Positions 28,349-37,649 of a stretch of DNA of 64,000 nucleotides are shown in pieces (position 1 is the first letter of the stretch; the number at the start of each line of letters is the position of its first letter). Both the position numbers and the translations under genes were made by a program. Source of the DNA: Candidatus Chlamydia corallus (GTDB lineage: Bacteria > Chlamydiota > Chlamydiia > Chlamydiales > Chlamydiaceae). The notes under the pieces are model-generated. The model made no database searches and had not been told where the DNA came from. It saw only the letters and a list, made by a program, of their open reading frames with translations. The DNA is taken from the NCBI RefSeq assembly GCF_002817655.1, contig NZ_NWQK01000002.1:62001-126000 (forward strand). The letters run 5' to 3'.

Positions 28349-30967
28349 TTAATTGGGATAGATAGCAGTAGCAAGCTGCGATAGAATACCATTTAATACT
28401 TGCATGGATGTAGACACTAGCGTCCATTCCTGTTGGATGGTTGTCATTTGGTTTTGTAGGTTGAGCTGCTGTGTCTGGCCTTGAGAAGTATAAGTTTGCT
28501 GATCCGATTGTACTTGGGTAAATAAAGGACCCAATCCACCTGTTGCACTAATATTGGGGAAACCAGTAGTTAGAAAACTTTCTAAAGCAGCTAGAGTAGG
28601 AATCCAGTCATCAAAGCCAGTAATTCTAAATATACTTTTGTCGTAGTTGCCGCTATTTGTTACAAGAGTCATGTTGAGATTAACGAATAAAGATTCTAGA
28701 ACAGTAAGCTGGTTTAAAGTAATTGATAAGCTGTATTGATAGTAAGTTGTTGCATTGAGCATTTCTTGTTTTTGTGCTGAGGTAGCTCCAGGCAGAGCCT
28801 GAATTTTCTTGAGAAGTTCATTGACTAAGGCAATGGCTTGTTTACATCTAGCAGTGTCACGATAAATATACTCTCGTTCTCTAGATGCAGCTAGAAGCGT
28901 TTCATAGTAATCTCCAGCAAAAAGATCATTTCCAGTTTTACTCTGAACTAAATAGGAAGAGAAGCTATAGTAGACAGAAGTAGTAGCAAATTCATTTGTA
29001 ATCTGCAGTAAGCTATTTAGGGCATTAGCTGCGATGTTATTGAAGTTAATTTCTTCGATCAAAGGTTCTAAAAAAGCCTCTTGCTTCGGTAGCTGTGACT
29101 TTAAAATCATAGCAATTAACGCGTTACCTAAGCTTTCCGATGTTAGCCAAGCAGCTACAGCAAATTTGCGATTCTCTGTGAAAGAGGCTTTTCCTGGGTC
29201 TAACTCCTCAGATTTCTGTTTTAAAGCAGCTATTTGTGATTGTAGTTGTAAAATATGGGCGACTGCAGTGGTGTTAAATTGATTTAGGATTCTCTCCGCA
29301 TTGCTTACATAGTCGCCTTTAACGGTTCCAACATTGATCATGGCTTGTTTAATAAAACCGCCTAGATTGGGTTGCATAACACCATTTACTGATGAAAGAC
29401 AATTCCCGAATACAGGGTCATCAGCAAAGCTATACATTTGATTACCAATATCATGGAAAAAATGACGCGTGTTTTTCAACTCATTTCCACGTGTTTGTAG
29501 ATAAGCTTTGATTTGACCTTGAGTCGTTACGGCTGTTCCTAAAGAGTATTCTGCTAGTTCTTGATACGCGGCCATTTTTGCAATCCAGCCGTTTACCCAT
29601 GAACCATTATTAATGACTTGAGTGGATAAATAGTCATTTACGCTCTTATCAAAAATTGCTTTTTCACTAGTAGATAACCTCTCGTACATATAAGAAAGGC
29701 AAAGGAGTCCTCCGTACATTTCCATAGAAGTTGTCAGTACAGAGGAAGTATAGCTATTTGTGATGCCTGTCCTGAGCGCGTTTGCTTGACTAATCCAAGT
29801 AACAAAACAATTTTGTGCTTGTTGGAACATACTGAGTTGTTCTTCTAACATTTTCCGATTGTTTTCGATTACACGTTGTGTACTAGAGAGATTTTGCACT
29901 GCAGTTTGATACACTGTCGTAATTTTTCCTCGATACTCAGCAATTTGTTTGTTCGTAAGGTAATATTTTAAAGCTTTTGTATTAGGAAGTTGGGTTGCTG
30001 TGTAAATAATTTTTAATTCGGCTGTTGTGAAAGTAGTCTTATTGGATAGAGGAACCAAAGTTTGTAGCATAGTAATGATTTCTTCGTCCCCAGCAAGCGC
30101 AGGAGCTTGTTTAACAGCATCATCTATAGCTTTTAGAATGGAGCTTAGAGTAATCATACCGTTGACGTCATTGACATTGTCAGGGGTGATAGTAGGAGGT
30201 GTAGGAAGGATTTGGATAGCACTTTCATTCATGCTTGTGATTGGCACACCGACTTGTGTGCGATATATACGTAAAGGCTCTGCAATAAACTCTTTGATGA
30301 ATTCTTTAGCATAGCTATCAGGATATGCTTTTAGTATTGCTTCGATTTCTTCAGTAGAAACCCCTTGAGCTTCTAATGCTGCTCTCATTTCGTCTTGTTT
30401 AGCTTGAATTTCAGTAGCTTTTTCCTGTTTTACATGATCAATTAGATTTGTTTCTGAAGGAATGAAGGAGCTAGCAAATACAACCTTTTCTTGTTCAGGT
30501 GTTAGAGATGTTAAACCAAGGTAGCTTTTCATTAACTGACGAACTGTGGATATAGTGGATAAAGAATTGAGATCAATTTCAGTGACGGAGTCCACGAATT
30601 GGGTTAGACCTGCATCAATAATACGAACTAAAGCAAGAGCTGCTTCTGATATGAGATCCATAGGATTTAATGATGATGGCGCTCTTGGAGAGCTAGCTTG
30701 TCGAAGCAAGTTTTTTGAATGTGTCCAAGATTCTGTGGTTGGGAAGATCGTATTGTTCGGGTTTAATAAAGAAGCAACATTTGTATTTTCTGATTGTAGA
30801 GCATTCATTAAATGTCTTAGAGCATAAATCCCTGAATTCAACTCTTCTAAGTTTATGGCAGGCACGGACCTCGGATCAAAACCAGAGTACTTGTGGTCAA
30901 GTTTGATGATTTGAGTACTTTCACCTGAAATGGTTCTTGGTCGATTTTGAATAGAAAAGGTAGACAT
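28349..30967 (-). CDS. DUF582-family secreted protein
   Basis: 872 residues, helical, Gln/Ser/Thr-rich, without Sec signal or membrane segments. The C-terminus (QVQSDQQTYTSQGQTQQLN then MTTIQQEWTLVSTSMQVLN) clearly resembles that of the divergent neighbour (QSDQQSFADMGQNFQLD, MTSMQQEWTVVATSLQLLN), so the two are paralogues. They match C. trachomatis CT619-CT621, DUF582 proteins exported by type III secretion, of which members bind the ESCRT component Hrs. Exact one-to-one orthology is not assignable here. The start is ATG at 30967. Confidence 0.8.
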   Translation of the reverse strand: MSTFSIQNRPRTISGESTQIIKLDHKYSGFDPRSVPAINLEELNSGIYALRHLMNALQSENTNVASLLNPNNTIFPTTESWTHSKNLLRQASSPRAPSSLNPMDLISEAALALVRIIDAGLTQFVDSVTEIDLNSLSTISTVRQLMKSYLGLTSLTPEQEKVVFASSFIPSETNLIDHVKQEKATEIQAKQDEMRAALEAQGVSTEEIEAILKAYPDSYAKEFIKEFIAEPLRIYRTQVGVPITSMNESAIQILPTPPTITPDNVNDVNGMITLSSILKAIDDAVKQAPALAGDEEIITMLQTLVPLSNKTTFTTAELKIIYTATQLPNTKALKYYLTNKQIAEYRGKITTVYQTAVQNLSSTQRVIENNRKMLEEQLSMFQQAQNCFVTWISQANALRTGITNSYTSSVLTTSMEMYGGLLCLSYMYERLSTSEKAIFDKSVNDYLSTQVINNGSWVNGWIAKMAAYQELAEYSLGTAVTTQGQIKAYLQTRGNELKNTRHFFHDIGNQMYSFADDPVFGNCLSSVNGVMQPNLGGFIKQAMINVGTVKGDYVSNAERILNQFNTTAVAHILQLQSQIAALKQKSEELDPGKASFTENRKFAVAAWLTSESLGNALIAMILKSQLPKQEAFLEPLIEEINFNNIAANALNSLLQITNEFATTSVYYSFSSYLVQSKTGNDLFAGDYYETLLAASREREYIYRDTARCKQAIALVNELLKKIQALPGATSAQKQEMLNATTYYQYSLSITLNQLTVLESLFVNLNMTLVTNSGNYDKSIFRITGFDDWIPTLAALESFLTTGFPNISATGGLGPLFTQVQSDQQTYTSQGQTQQLNLQNQMTTIQQEWTLVSTSMQVLNGILSQLATAIYPN

Positions 30968-31081
30968 AGAAAATAAATAATAATTTTTATTTTATTTTCA
31001 TATTTTGCTTTTATTTTTTCTATAAAGCTTTTTAATGAAAAAAAATTTGTTTTCTATAATATTGATAGTTTTCTTTTTAAA

Positions 31082-31120
31082 GAACAAATCAATTTTTTGA
31101 ATTAAAAAAATAATTTGTTC
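31082..31120. promoter_or_regulatory. 39-bp palindrome in the divergent DUF582 promoter region
   Basis: GAACAAAT and ATTTGTTC flank a second pair ATTTTTT/AAAAAAT with a 5-base loop. It lies in a 204-bp, extremely AT-rich gap between divergent genes, 52 bases before the ATG at 31172. It could be an operator, a hairpin, or chance in A/T runs; the outer GAACAAAT arms contain C/G and are not just A/T. Confidence 0.4.
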
Positions 31121-31171
31121 ATGTTAATGTTAATTAAAAATAATACTGTTCTTATCTAAGTAGACATTAAT

Positions 31172-33664
31172 ATGATTTATAGCACTTCTATTTCAACATG
31201 TTATAAAAAACTTCCTATAATATTTTCGACGCATTCTTTTGCACAAAAACATAGGAAATCATTAGAACACATCATTAATTATGAAAAGACTACAGCCGAA
31301 CGTTACATACTAGAAAGATTGCTTGAAGTTTTAGATCAAAAGGCAAGTGAGCGCTACCGCTCTGCTGTAGAGAAACTACACAAATATGAAGTTGAGCGTG
31401 GGACAGTAGTTAAGTCTATCCCTATCGCAGCCGTTCGTGAGAAACCTCTTTCTTCCGCACACGCATCTATTGTGGTTACAGCAAGTTCTTCACTAGTAGG
31501 CTCTGGAGTAGGAACATATTACAATGCAGTGAAACAGAAATGGGCGCGGGATCTTATTGCTAGTATTAATACTGTTATGACCAAAATCATGGCTGAAGTA
31601 GGGTCTAAGAATCCTACAAATAAAGCTGTATTTGATAAATTAAATACTGAACTTCAGGGTTTAATCGCAGCAGGTACTAATTTAACAGAAGAGAATTTTC
31701 AGTCTCTGTATAACTTTCCTGATGCGATCTTCACTGCAATACAACGAGCAGACACGTTCACTGGAGGGATAAAAACAGACTTTACTAACCAATTAGCAAT
31801 ACAATATGGCAATCAAGCTACTTTAACTCAAACATTTGCAGACAGTAGAGTCGAAGGGTTGAACGATATTCTTACAGCAGTAGAAGGAGTACTTACATCA
31901 GAACAGTTGGTCAGCTTTGCCGAGATTAAGAAAGAATTGCAAACTTTAGCAGATCATGTAGGTAATTTTGATGAAGCTGGACTGCAACAGATTGGGGATG
32001 CTGGAGAAAAACTTGCTGCAATAATTAATGCTTCTGAGCTCACCAGAAATGATAAAATTATGTTTTGTCAACATATAACAGACTTATACTCAGATCAAGT
32101 GACTGCTTTAGGATCTTTTGATACTGTACTTGATGCAAGCATCTACGTCAATCAGCATCAGAAAGGTATGTTTACCGATTTGACTAGCTTTCTTGGTTCT
32201 TTAATTGGGGTTTTTGCTCCAATTGACCTCAGTTCATCTCAAGGGGATATTAGTAGTGCGGCTTTAGCTGGAGCTCTACAAACAGCCCGGGGATTAAATT
32301 CCCGCTTCAATGAATTAACTTCGGCACAACAACAACTTATTAATCAATGTGCCCAATCTTTGAGTTCGTTTAAGTGTGGCGAGCACCTTGGTGCTATTTG
32401 GGCCTATTTTACAACATCTACTGTAGTTGCTTTAAACCCTACTGCAACAATGAATGATGTTAAAGCTGTTATTCTTGAAGAAGCTAAAGAGCTAGACAAC
32501 TCTAGTTTTGAGTTAGCAGCACCTATGAAAGCGGCAATGACTCAAATTGTAAATTCAAATGGTAGTTTTTCTATAACAGTAAACTCACAGAATTTTCAAT
32601 ATACTATATATTCGAACAACAGCGGCAAAGTTGAGATTAATCAAATCCTGTTAAATTACGGATCCACGGGATTTTTACCAGAAATTACTAAACTAGCAAA
32701 AGCAGTTTCCGAAAATACAGCACGATCCTATTTTCGGTTTAAGGCTCTTGCTAATGTAGAATCAGAAAGTCTAGAGGCTAAAATAGAAGATCTTCAGGAT
32801 CAACTTAAACAGTTCACAAATATGAAGACAGAATTGTTTAATGGGCAATTATTAGCACAAGCTAGCGAATTACGTGCTTTACCCCTACCTTCGGCAGTGG
32901 CCTCTGTTTTAATCGATCGCTATATGCCTAAAGAAGTCGATTATCTAAATGAAATCTATAAGAAGTTATATTATAGTAACTTAGGATCTTCGGTTGGAAA
33001 TGCTATTATTAAGTCCATTTCTCAATATGTCAACGGAGCTACGTATTTCAATTTTGCTAGTTACGTTGGACAGCAACCAGCAGTAGGTGCTGGAGGGTCG
33101 AATGCCTTCCCTGGATCTAAGGAAAGTGCTCAGGCAAAACTGGACCTGGAGCGAAAGCAAGCCGCTTTGTACCTTCAAGAAACACGTGGAGCTCTTACAG
33201 TCGTTGCAGAACAAAGAGATAAAGTGATTCAAGATGATAAGCTGACTAATGAGCAGCGCTCGATGATTCTAGATGCTTTAAGGACTTATGAGGACAATAT
33301 CAACGCTGTGTCAGGTTCTTTGGTGTTGTTACAAAACTATCTGCTACCCTTATCTATAGCTGCAGGTTCTGTAGCGGGAACTTTTATAGTTAATGGCGGA
33401 CAGGATCAATGGCAGTCTCGATTGCAAATTCTTGAAGAGGCTTTAGTTTCAGGGTTAGTAGGAAATGTTATTAATGGAGGTATGTTCCCCTTACAATCTA
33501 CAATACAGTCAGATCAGCAATCTTTTGCCGATATGGGACAGAATTTCCAGTTAGATTTGCAGATGCACCTGACTTCTATGCAGCAAGAGTGGACGGTGGT
33601 AGCTACTTCTTTACAACTTTTAAATCAGATGTACTTAAGTTTAGCACGCAGTCTGACAGGATAG
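31172..33664 (+). CDS. DUF582-family secreted protein, paralogue
   Basis: 830 residues, no Sec signal, largely helical with many Gln/Asn/Ser. The C-terminal about 170 residues carry the DUF582-type pattern QSDQQ...QNFQLDLQ...MQQEWTVVATSLQLLN. The ATG at 31172 lacks a strong ribosome site; translation might begin later, so the first residues (MIYSTSISTCYKKL) are uncertain. Likely a type III substrate acting in the host cytosol, by analogy with CT619-CT621. Shares a regulatory gap with the divergent paralogue. Confidence 0.8.
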   Translation: MIYSTSISTCYKKLPIIFSTHSFAQKHRKSLEHIINYEKTTAERYILERLLEVLDQKASERYRSAVEKLHKYEVERGTVVKSIPIAAVREKPLSSAHASIVVTASSSLVGSGVGTYYNAVKQKWARDLIASINTVMTKIMAEVGSKNPTNKAVFDKLNTELQGLIAAGTNLTEENFQSLYNFPDAIFTAIQRADTFTGGIKTDFTNQLAIQYGNQATLTQTFADSRVEGLNDILTAVEGVLTSEQLVSFAEIKKELQTLADHVGNFDEAGLQQIGDAGEKLAAIINASELTRNDKIMFCQHITDLYSDQVTALGSFDTVLDASIYVNQHQKGMFTDLTSFLGSLIGVFAPIDLSSSQGDISSAALAGALQTARGLNSRFNELTSAQQQLINQCAQSLSSFKCGEHLGAIWAYFTTSTVVALNPTATMNDVKAVILEEAKELDNSSFELAAPMKAAMTQIVNSNGSFSITVNSQNFQYTIYSNNSGKVEINQILLNYGSTGFLPEITKLAKAVSENTARSYFRFKALANVESESLEAKIEDLQDQLKQFTNMKTELFNGQLLAQASELRALPLPSAVASVLIDRYMPKEVDYLNEIYKKLYYSNLGSSVGNAIIKSISQYVNGATYFNFASYVGQQPAVGAGGSNAFPGSKESAQAKLDLERKQAALYLQETRGALTVVAEQRDKVIQDDKLTNEQRSMILDALRTYEDNINAVSGSLVLLQNYLLPLSIAAGSVAGTFIVNGGQDQWQSRLQILEEALVSGLVGNVINGGMFPLQSTIQSDQQSFADMGQNFQLDLQMHLTSMQQEWTVVATSLQLLNQMYLSLARSLTG

Positions 33665-33776
33665 TTCTATAGTTTCTAGAACTGGATTTCTAAAGCTTAA
33701 AGGATTTTTTTAATATTCCAAAGATGCTGGCACATTTTTCGCTCCTCTTTTTTATGAATCGTTACGGAGGGGTCCT

Positions 33777-33959
33777 ATGCATCCAACATCTCATATGCAA
33801 CAGCAACTAGCTCGCCTAGAGTTTATCAATGACCAGTTGACTACAGAGTTAGAACAAGTAAATGAATTATTATGTAGTTTAGGTTTCCCTGAAGGCCTTA
33901 CTACAATTAAGGCAATTGCGGAGGAAGTGCTCTCTGATGACGAACCTCTATTAGATTAG
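33777..33959 (+). CDS. Small acidic coiled-coil protein
   Basis: 60 residues, start supported by GGAGG eight bases before the ATG. A heptad-like stretch MQQQLARLEFINDQLTTELE is followed by an acidic tail (LSDDEPLLD). I do not recognise a function. The strong ribosome site and coding-like composition make it a probable real gene in the group downstream of the DUF582 genes. Confidence 0.65.
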   Translation: MHPTSHMQQQLARLEFINDQLTTELEQVNELLCSLGFPEGLTTIKAIAEEVLSDDEPLLD

Positions 33960-34101
33960 ATTATTGTTGAGGCTGTATACTATCAAATGGTGCCATCTTA
34001 TCTTAAAAACTATGGAAAGTGTTTCTGTAGGATTTTTGGGTGACTGCTAAGCATCGTAATGGTAGTCTGCAGCTGTTGTTAACTGTTCTTATTCCGTGTT
34101 T

Positions 34102-34848
34102 ATGTCTAAACTAGAGCACAAGCCTAGGATTCCTTATATTACTAAAGCTACGAAAAGAGGTCTCCGTATGAAGACTCTTGCGTATCTCGCTTCTTTACAA
34201 GATGCTAGGCAGCTTGCCTATTCTTTTTTGAAAGATCCCTCTTCTTTTGCTCGGTTAGCTAAAGCATTGATAGCTCCTAAGCCAGCTTTACAGAAAGGCA
34301 ACCTATTTTTTTATGGTTGTACTAGCGTAGATGATATTATAGAAGAGCTCGGTCGTCCCAATAGGATATTTTTGATCGGATTTTCTTATTGTCAAAAACC
34401 TAGGGCGTGCCCTAAAGGACGTTTCAATGACGCTTGCCAGTATGATCCTGCGAATCCTACATGTACTTCATGCTCTATAGGGACAATGATGCGGCTGAAT
34501 GCTCGTAGATATCATATTGTTATCATCCCTACATTTATAGACATTGCACAACGTCTATACATTTTAAAAAAACGTTATCCTGGGTTCCAAATTCTCTTTG
34601 CAGTTACTGCTTGTGAACTTTCCTTAAAGATGTTTGGAGATTATGCCTCTGTAATGAACTTAAAGGGTATGGGCATTAGACTCACAGGACGTATTTGCAA
34701 TACATTTAAGGCATTTAAATTAGCGGAGCGGGGAATTAAACCAGGAGTCACTATCCTAGAAGATGATGGCTTTGAAGCGTTAACAAGGATCCTTACCGAT
34801 TATAGCTGTTCTCCTTCCAATAGCGAATTCTGCGCGGTTGATCAGTAG
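34102..34848 (+). CDS. Cysteine-rich conserved protein, DUF116-like
   Basis: 248 residues from the ATG at 34102; GTG at 34096 and ATG at 34168 (AGAGG seven bases upstream) are alternatives. A cysteine cluster lies about residues 95-125 (YCQKPRACPKGRF, CQYDPANPTCTSC), and later VTACELSLKMF and GRICNTFKAFKLA. The layout recalls DUF116 proteins, where cysteines may bind a metal or Fe-S centre; this is tentative. The function is unknown. Its stop overlaps the lptB stop on the other strand by 7 bases. Confidence 0.65.
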   Translation: MSKLEHKPRIPYITKATKRGLRMKTLAYLASLQDARQLAYSFLKDPSSFARLAKALIAPKPALQKGNLFFYGCTSVDDIIEELGRPNRIFLIGFSYCQKPRACPKGRFNDACQYDPANPTCTSCSIGTMMRLNARRYHIVIIPTFIDIAQRLYILKKRYPGFQILFAVTACELSLKMFGDYASVMNLKGMGIRLTGRICNTFKAFKLAERGIKPGVTILEDDGFEALTRILTDYSCSPSNSEFCAVDQ

Positions 34849-35564
34849 GAGAACGAGTCCCCCAGATAATGTTGTTTTACCATAGGGTTACTAATCATTT
34901 GGTTTGAAGACCCTTCAAAGAAAATCTTTCCATCAATAATCAAATAACACCTATCTGCAATAGAAAGAAGCTCTTTAGCATTGTGATCTGTAATTAAGAT
35001 GCCAATTCCACGTCCTGCAAGAATCTTAATTAGGTACTTCACGTTTTGAATGACCAGAGGGTCTACATTGGCAAAAGGTTCGTCTAACAATAATACGCTA
35101 GGATTTAAAGCTAATACACAGGCAATTTCCAGTCTTCGTCGTTCCCCTCCAGAGAGAGTTCCTGCCTTTTTATGTAGGCAGGAACCTAATTGCAAATCGT
35201 CCACCAAAGTGTTTAAAAGATGCGACTGCTGTTTCCGTGCTTTGTAAATGATTTCTAAAATGCAAACCAAATTGTCTTGAACCGTTAGTTCTTTAAAAAT
35301 GGTTGATTCTTGAGCAAGATAGCCAATTCCTAACCGGGCACGATAGTCCATGGTTTTCTTGGTGACATCTACATTTTTAAAGACAATCTTCCCAGAATCA
35401 GGGCGAATTAAACCTACAGTAAGATAAAATGCTGTTGTTTTTCCTGCACCATTAGGGCCGAGTAGACCAACAATCTCCCCAGGATTTATTTGGAAAGAAA
35501 CATCATTGGTAACAGGCTTTTTGTTATACTTCTTTACGAGGTTACAGACAGAAAGTATAGGCAT
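34842..35564 (-). CDS. lptB: LPS export ABC transporter ATPase LptB
   Basis: ABC ATPase of 240 residues, the LptB length. Walker A GPNGAGKTT (near 36-44), Q-loop YLAQEST, signature LSGGERRRLEIA, Walker B VLLLDEPFANVDP, and the H-loop His in LITDHNAKE. With LptFG it powers extraction of lipooligosaccharide from the inner membrane. It follows the LptC-like gene by six bases, in one operon with kdsA. Confidence 0.93.
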   Translation of the reverse strand: MPILSVCNLVKKYNKKPVTNDVSFQINPGEIVGLLGPNGAGKTTAFYLTVGLIRPDSGKIVFKNVDVTKKTMDYRARLGIGYLAQESTIFKELTVQDNLVCILEIIYKARKQQSHLLNTLVDDLQLGSCLHKKAGTLSGGERRRLEIACVLALNPSVLLLDEPFANVDPLVIQNVKYLIKILAGRGIGILITDHNAKELLSIADRCYLIIDGKIFFEGSSNQMISNPMVKQHYLGDSFSY

Positions 35565-35570
35565 AGAGGC

Positions 35571-36059
35571 TTATTTCCTTAGCAAAGATAAATAGAGAGT
35601 TTTCATCCCTCCTGAAGAACTGTCATCCTTATCTGGAGACTCATGTCCAGGTAAAGGATCTACTTGAAAACGACAGTCATAAACATGTAAAGAACCATCT
35701 TGGTAATTGAGTAGTCCCGAGTTTCCTTGGAACTGCATTTGCTTTTCAAAATTTTGTGTTAGGATACGCCCCGATATCCTCGAGAGATACTCTTTGCAGG
35801 AATAACTAGATTGCGGGAAATGCAGTTCCATACACGATTTATCAACCTTACAATTGAAGAATCGCTCTTCGGGAGAGCAAATTTGTTTAGAGACTCCCAC
35901 CTTTTTTATTTTTAAAAAAGGCGGAGATTCTTGAAAGTGTTTATTCATGCAGGAAACATCACAAATTTGATCCACTTGAATAATAGCTACCATAGTCCCA
36001 AAAGCTAAAATAAGCAGTCCCACAGAATAAAAGAGACCACAGTATAAAAATTTTGTCAT
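35571..36059 (-). CDS. lptC: LptC-like LPS transport protein
   Basis: 162 residues with an N-terminal membrane anchor ([19 protein letters not shown]) and a periplasmic domain of short beta-type segments including [26 protein letters not shown], similar in character to LptA/LptC domains. Position between kdsA and lptB, with overlaps of 4 bases to kdsA and a 6-base gap to lptB, supports a role in LPS transport. Sequence alone is weak; it corresponds to CT654 in C. trachomatis. Confidence 0.7.
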   Translation of the reverse strand: MTKFLYCGLFYSVGLLILAFGTMVAIIQVDQICDVSCMNKHFQESPPFLKIKKVGVSKQICSPEERFFNCKVDKSCMELHFPQSSYSCKEYLSRISGRILTQNFEKQMQFQGNSGLLNYQDGSLHVYDCRFQVDPLPGHESPDKDDSSSGGMKTLYLSLLRK

Positions 36060-36865
36060 GCTGAGACCATGCTAAACGAACTGACGCAGGTAAATAATTG
36101 ATCCCAGATAGGAAGGAGAGAGGCCAATTCTTCTAAATTCAACATAGAAGTTGCATCACTTTTCGCTGTTTTGGGATCGGGATGAGCCTCTACAAAAAGG
36201 CCATGAGCTCCTGCAGCTAGAGCAGCTCGCGAAAGAGTAGGAATGAATTCTGTTTGACCTCCACTTTCTGTAGAGAGAGCTCCTGGTAGCTGTACAGAAT
36301 GTGTGGCATCAAAAATTACAGGGAATCCTGTGCGACCTAAGACAGCAATGGAACGCATATCAGAAACAAGGTTGTTATATCCGAAGGTACTCCCCCTTTC
36401 TGTGAGTAAGATTTTGTCATTTCCTGTAGAGAGAACTTTATTAATTGGCCCGTGCATATCCCAAGGAGAGAGAAACTGTCCCTTTTTTAAATTTACTATA
36501 GCACCAGTCTCTGCAGTTGCAATGAGGAGATCGGTTTGTCTACAGAGGAAAGCAGGAACTTGAAGAATGTCGCAGACCTCAGCGGCTGCATAAGCTTCCT
36601 CGGGTGTATGGACATCTGTAAGAATGTTCACTCCAAAAGTTTCTTTAATCTTAGCTAGGATGCGTAACCCCTCTGTTAAACCAGGTCCCCGGAACGAGTT
36701 TAAAGAAGAGCGATTTGCTTTGTCGTAACTACTTTTAAAAACCCATTGGATACGATTTGCATAGGGAGCTAGGAGAGACTGTAACTTTGCAGCGATTTCT
36801 AAGGTAATATCTTCTCCCTCAATAACACAAGGGCCAGCAATCAGGATCATTTTGTTATTGAACAT
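36056..36865 (-). CDS. kdsA: KDO-8-phosphate synthase
   Basis: Condenses phosphoenolpyruvate with arabinose-5-phosphate to KDO-8-P for lipooligosaccharide core. From the ATG at 36865 it has 269 residues, the family length; AAGAAGG is six bases upstream, favouring this over the ATG two codons earlier (36871). Family signatures are visible: [21 protein letters not shown], the strand [11 protein letters not shown], and [10 protein letters not shown]. The stop overlaps the lptC-like start (ATGA). First gene of kdsA-lptC-lptB. Confidence 0.96.
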   Translation of the reverse strand: MFNNKMILIAGPCVIEGEDITLEIAAKLQSLLAPYANRIQWVFKSSYDKANRSSLNSFRGPGLTEGLRILAKIKETFGVNILTDVHTPEEAYAAAEVCDILQVPAFLCRQTDLLIATAETGAIVNLKKGQFLSPWDMHGPINKVLSTGNDKILLTERGSTFGYNNLVSDMRSIAVLGRTGFPVIFDATHSVQLPGALSTESGGQTEFIPTLSRAALAAGAHGLFVEAHPDPKTAKSDATSMLNLEELASLLPIWDQLFTCVSSFSMVSA

Positions 36866-37045
36866 GACCATCCTTCTTTAGAGTAAAGCAACTATTGATT
36901 CTAATTTTCCAGGTTATAAGATCGGAGAATACAATCCAAGTTGCTCCGTAATTTTAAGTAAAATTATAAGAGTGTGGCTATAGAGTTTTTCATTAGAGAT
37001 TTGTGAAAGAAGCTCTTCGGGGAACAAGAAAATCTTGTGTCAGAA

Positions 37046-37073
37046 TTGACTTTTTTTTTGTTAGATTTATACT
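37046..37073 (+). promoter_or_regulatory. Probable promoter of tRNA-Arg
   Basis: TTGACT, 16-base spacer beginning with a T run, TATACT. Start site predicted near 37080, about 58 bases before the mature tRNA 5' end. Two near-consensus boxes at proper spacing. Confidence 0.55.
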
Positions 37074-37137
37074 GATTGAGGGATTCGCACTTTCGTGCTC
37101 AGCACCCCCAATTAAGGTTGAAGTAATACAAAAATAT

Positions 37138-37210
37138 GGACCGATAGCTCAGTGGATAGAGCATTCGCCTTCTAAGCGAATGGTCGCAGGTTCGAGTCCT
37201 GCTCGGTCCG
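37138..37210 (+). tRNA. tRNA-Arg (anticodon TCT)
   Basis: 73-nt cloverleaf: acceptor GGACCGA/TCGGTCC, anticodon stem TTCGC/GCGAA with loop CTTCTAA, T-arm CGCAGGTTCGAGTCCTGC. Discriminator G. Reads AGA codons. Confidence 0.96.
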
Positions 37211-37311
37211 AGTTTTTATGGTTAGCCGTGGACTGTTTTTATAAAGCGGCAGCCCTCGGTTTCCCCTTAGGCTAGCAATTTCAATGATAAATACTTAAGC
37301 AATGCCTAACA

Positions 37312-37548
37312 CTACTTCTCTTCCATGATTTCTAAACTGACTCTAACATTATTTCTGCTTGCTACAGAAACTAGAAGAGTACGAATAGCTTTAATCGTAC
37401 GGCCTTCTTTGCCAATAATCTTCCCAATATCAGGTTTAGCTACACTTAGTTCATAGATAATTGTGTGAGTCCCCTGAACTTCTTTAATGTGTACTTCTTC
37501 GGGGCGGTCAACTAGATTTTTAATGATATAGGCTAAAAATTCTTTCAT
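37312..37548 (-). CDS. khpA: KH-domain RNA-binding protein (KhpA-like)
   Basis: Single KH domain protein of 78 residues with the GxxG loop in IGKIIGKEGRTIKAIRTLL. AGGA precedes the ATG. KhpA-type proteins bind RNA, often with a partner, and affect ribosome or RNA metabolism and cell division in Gram-positives. No direct functional evidence here; corresponds to CT657. Confidence 0.85.
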   Translation of the reverse strand: MKEFLAYIIKNLVDRPEEVHIKEVQGTHTIIYELSVAKPDIGKIIGKEGRTIKAIRTLLVSVASRNNVRVSLEIMEEK

Positions 37549-37649
37549 AGTAATCCTTAACTGATTCGCGTTGTCTTTAAAAAGAGATGTTAAAAAATGA
37601 AATTCAATTTTAATTAATTTTAATGCGTTTTCTAAAATAAATGAACTTT

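Noticed and set aside
37003..37275. 90-codon frame across tRNA-Arg
   Set aside because: It reads straight through the tRNA and its promoter; no ribosome site and no protein-like composition.
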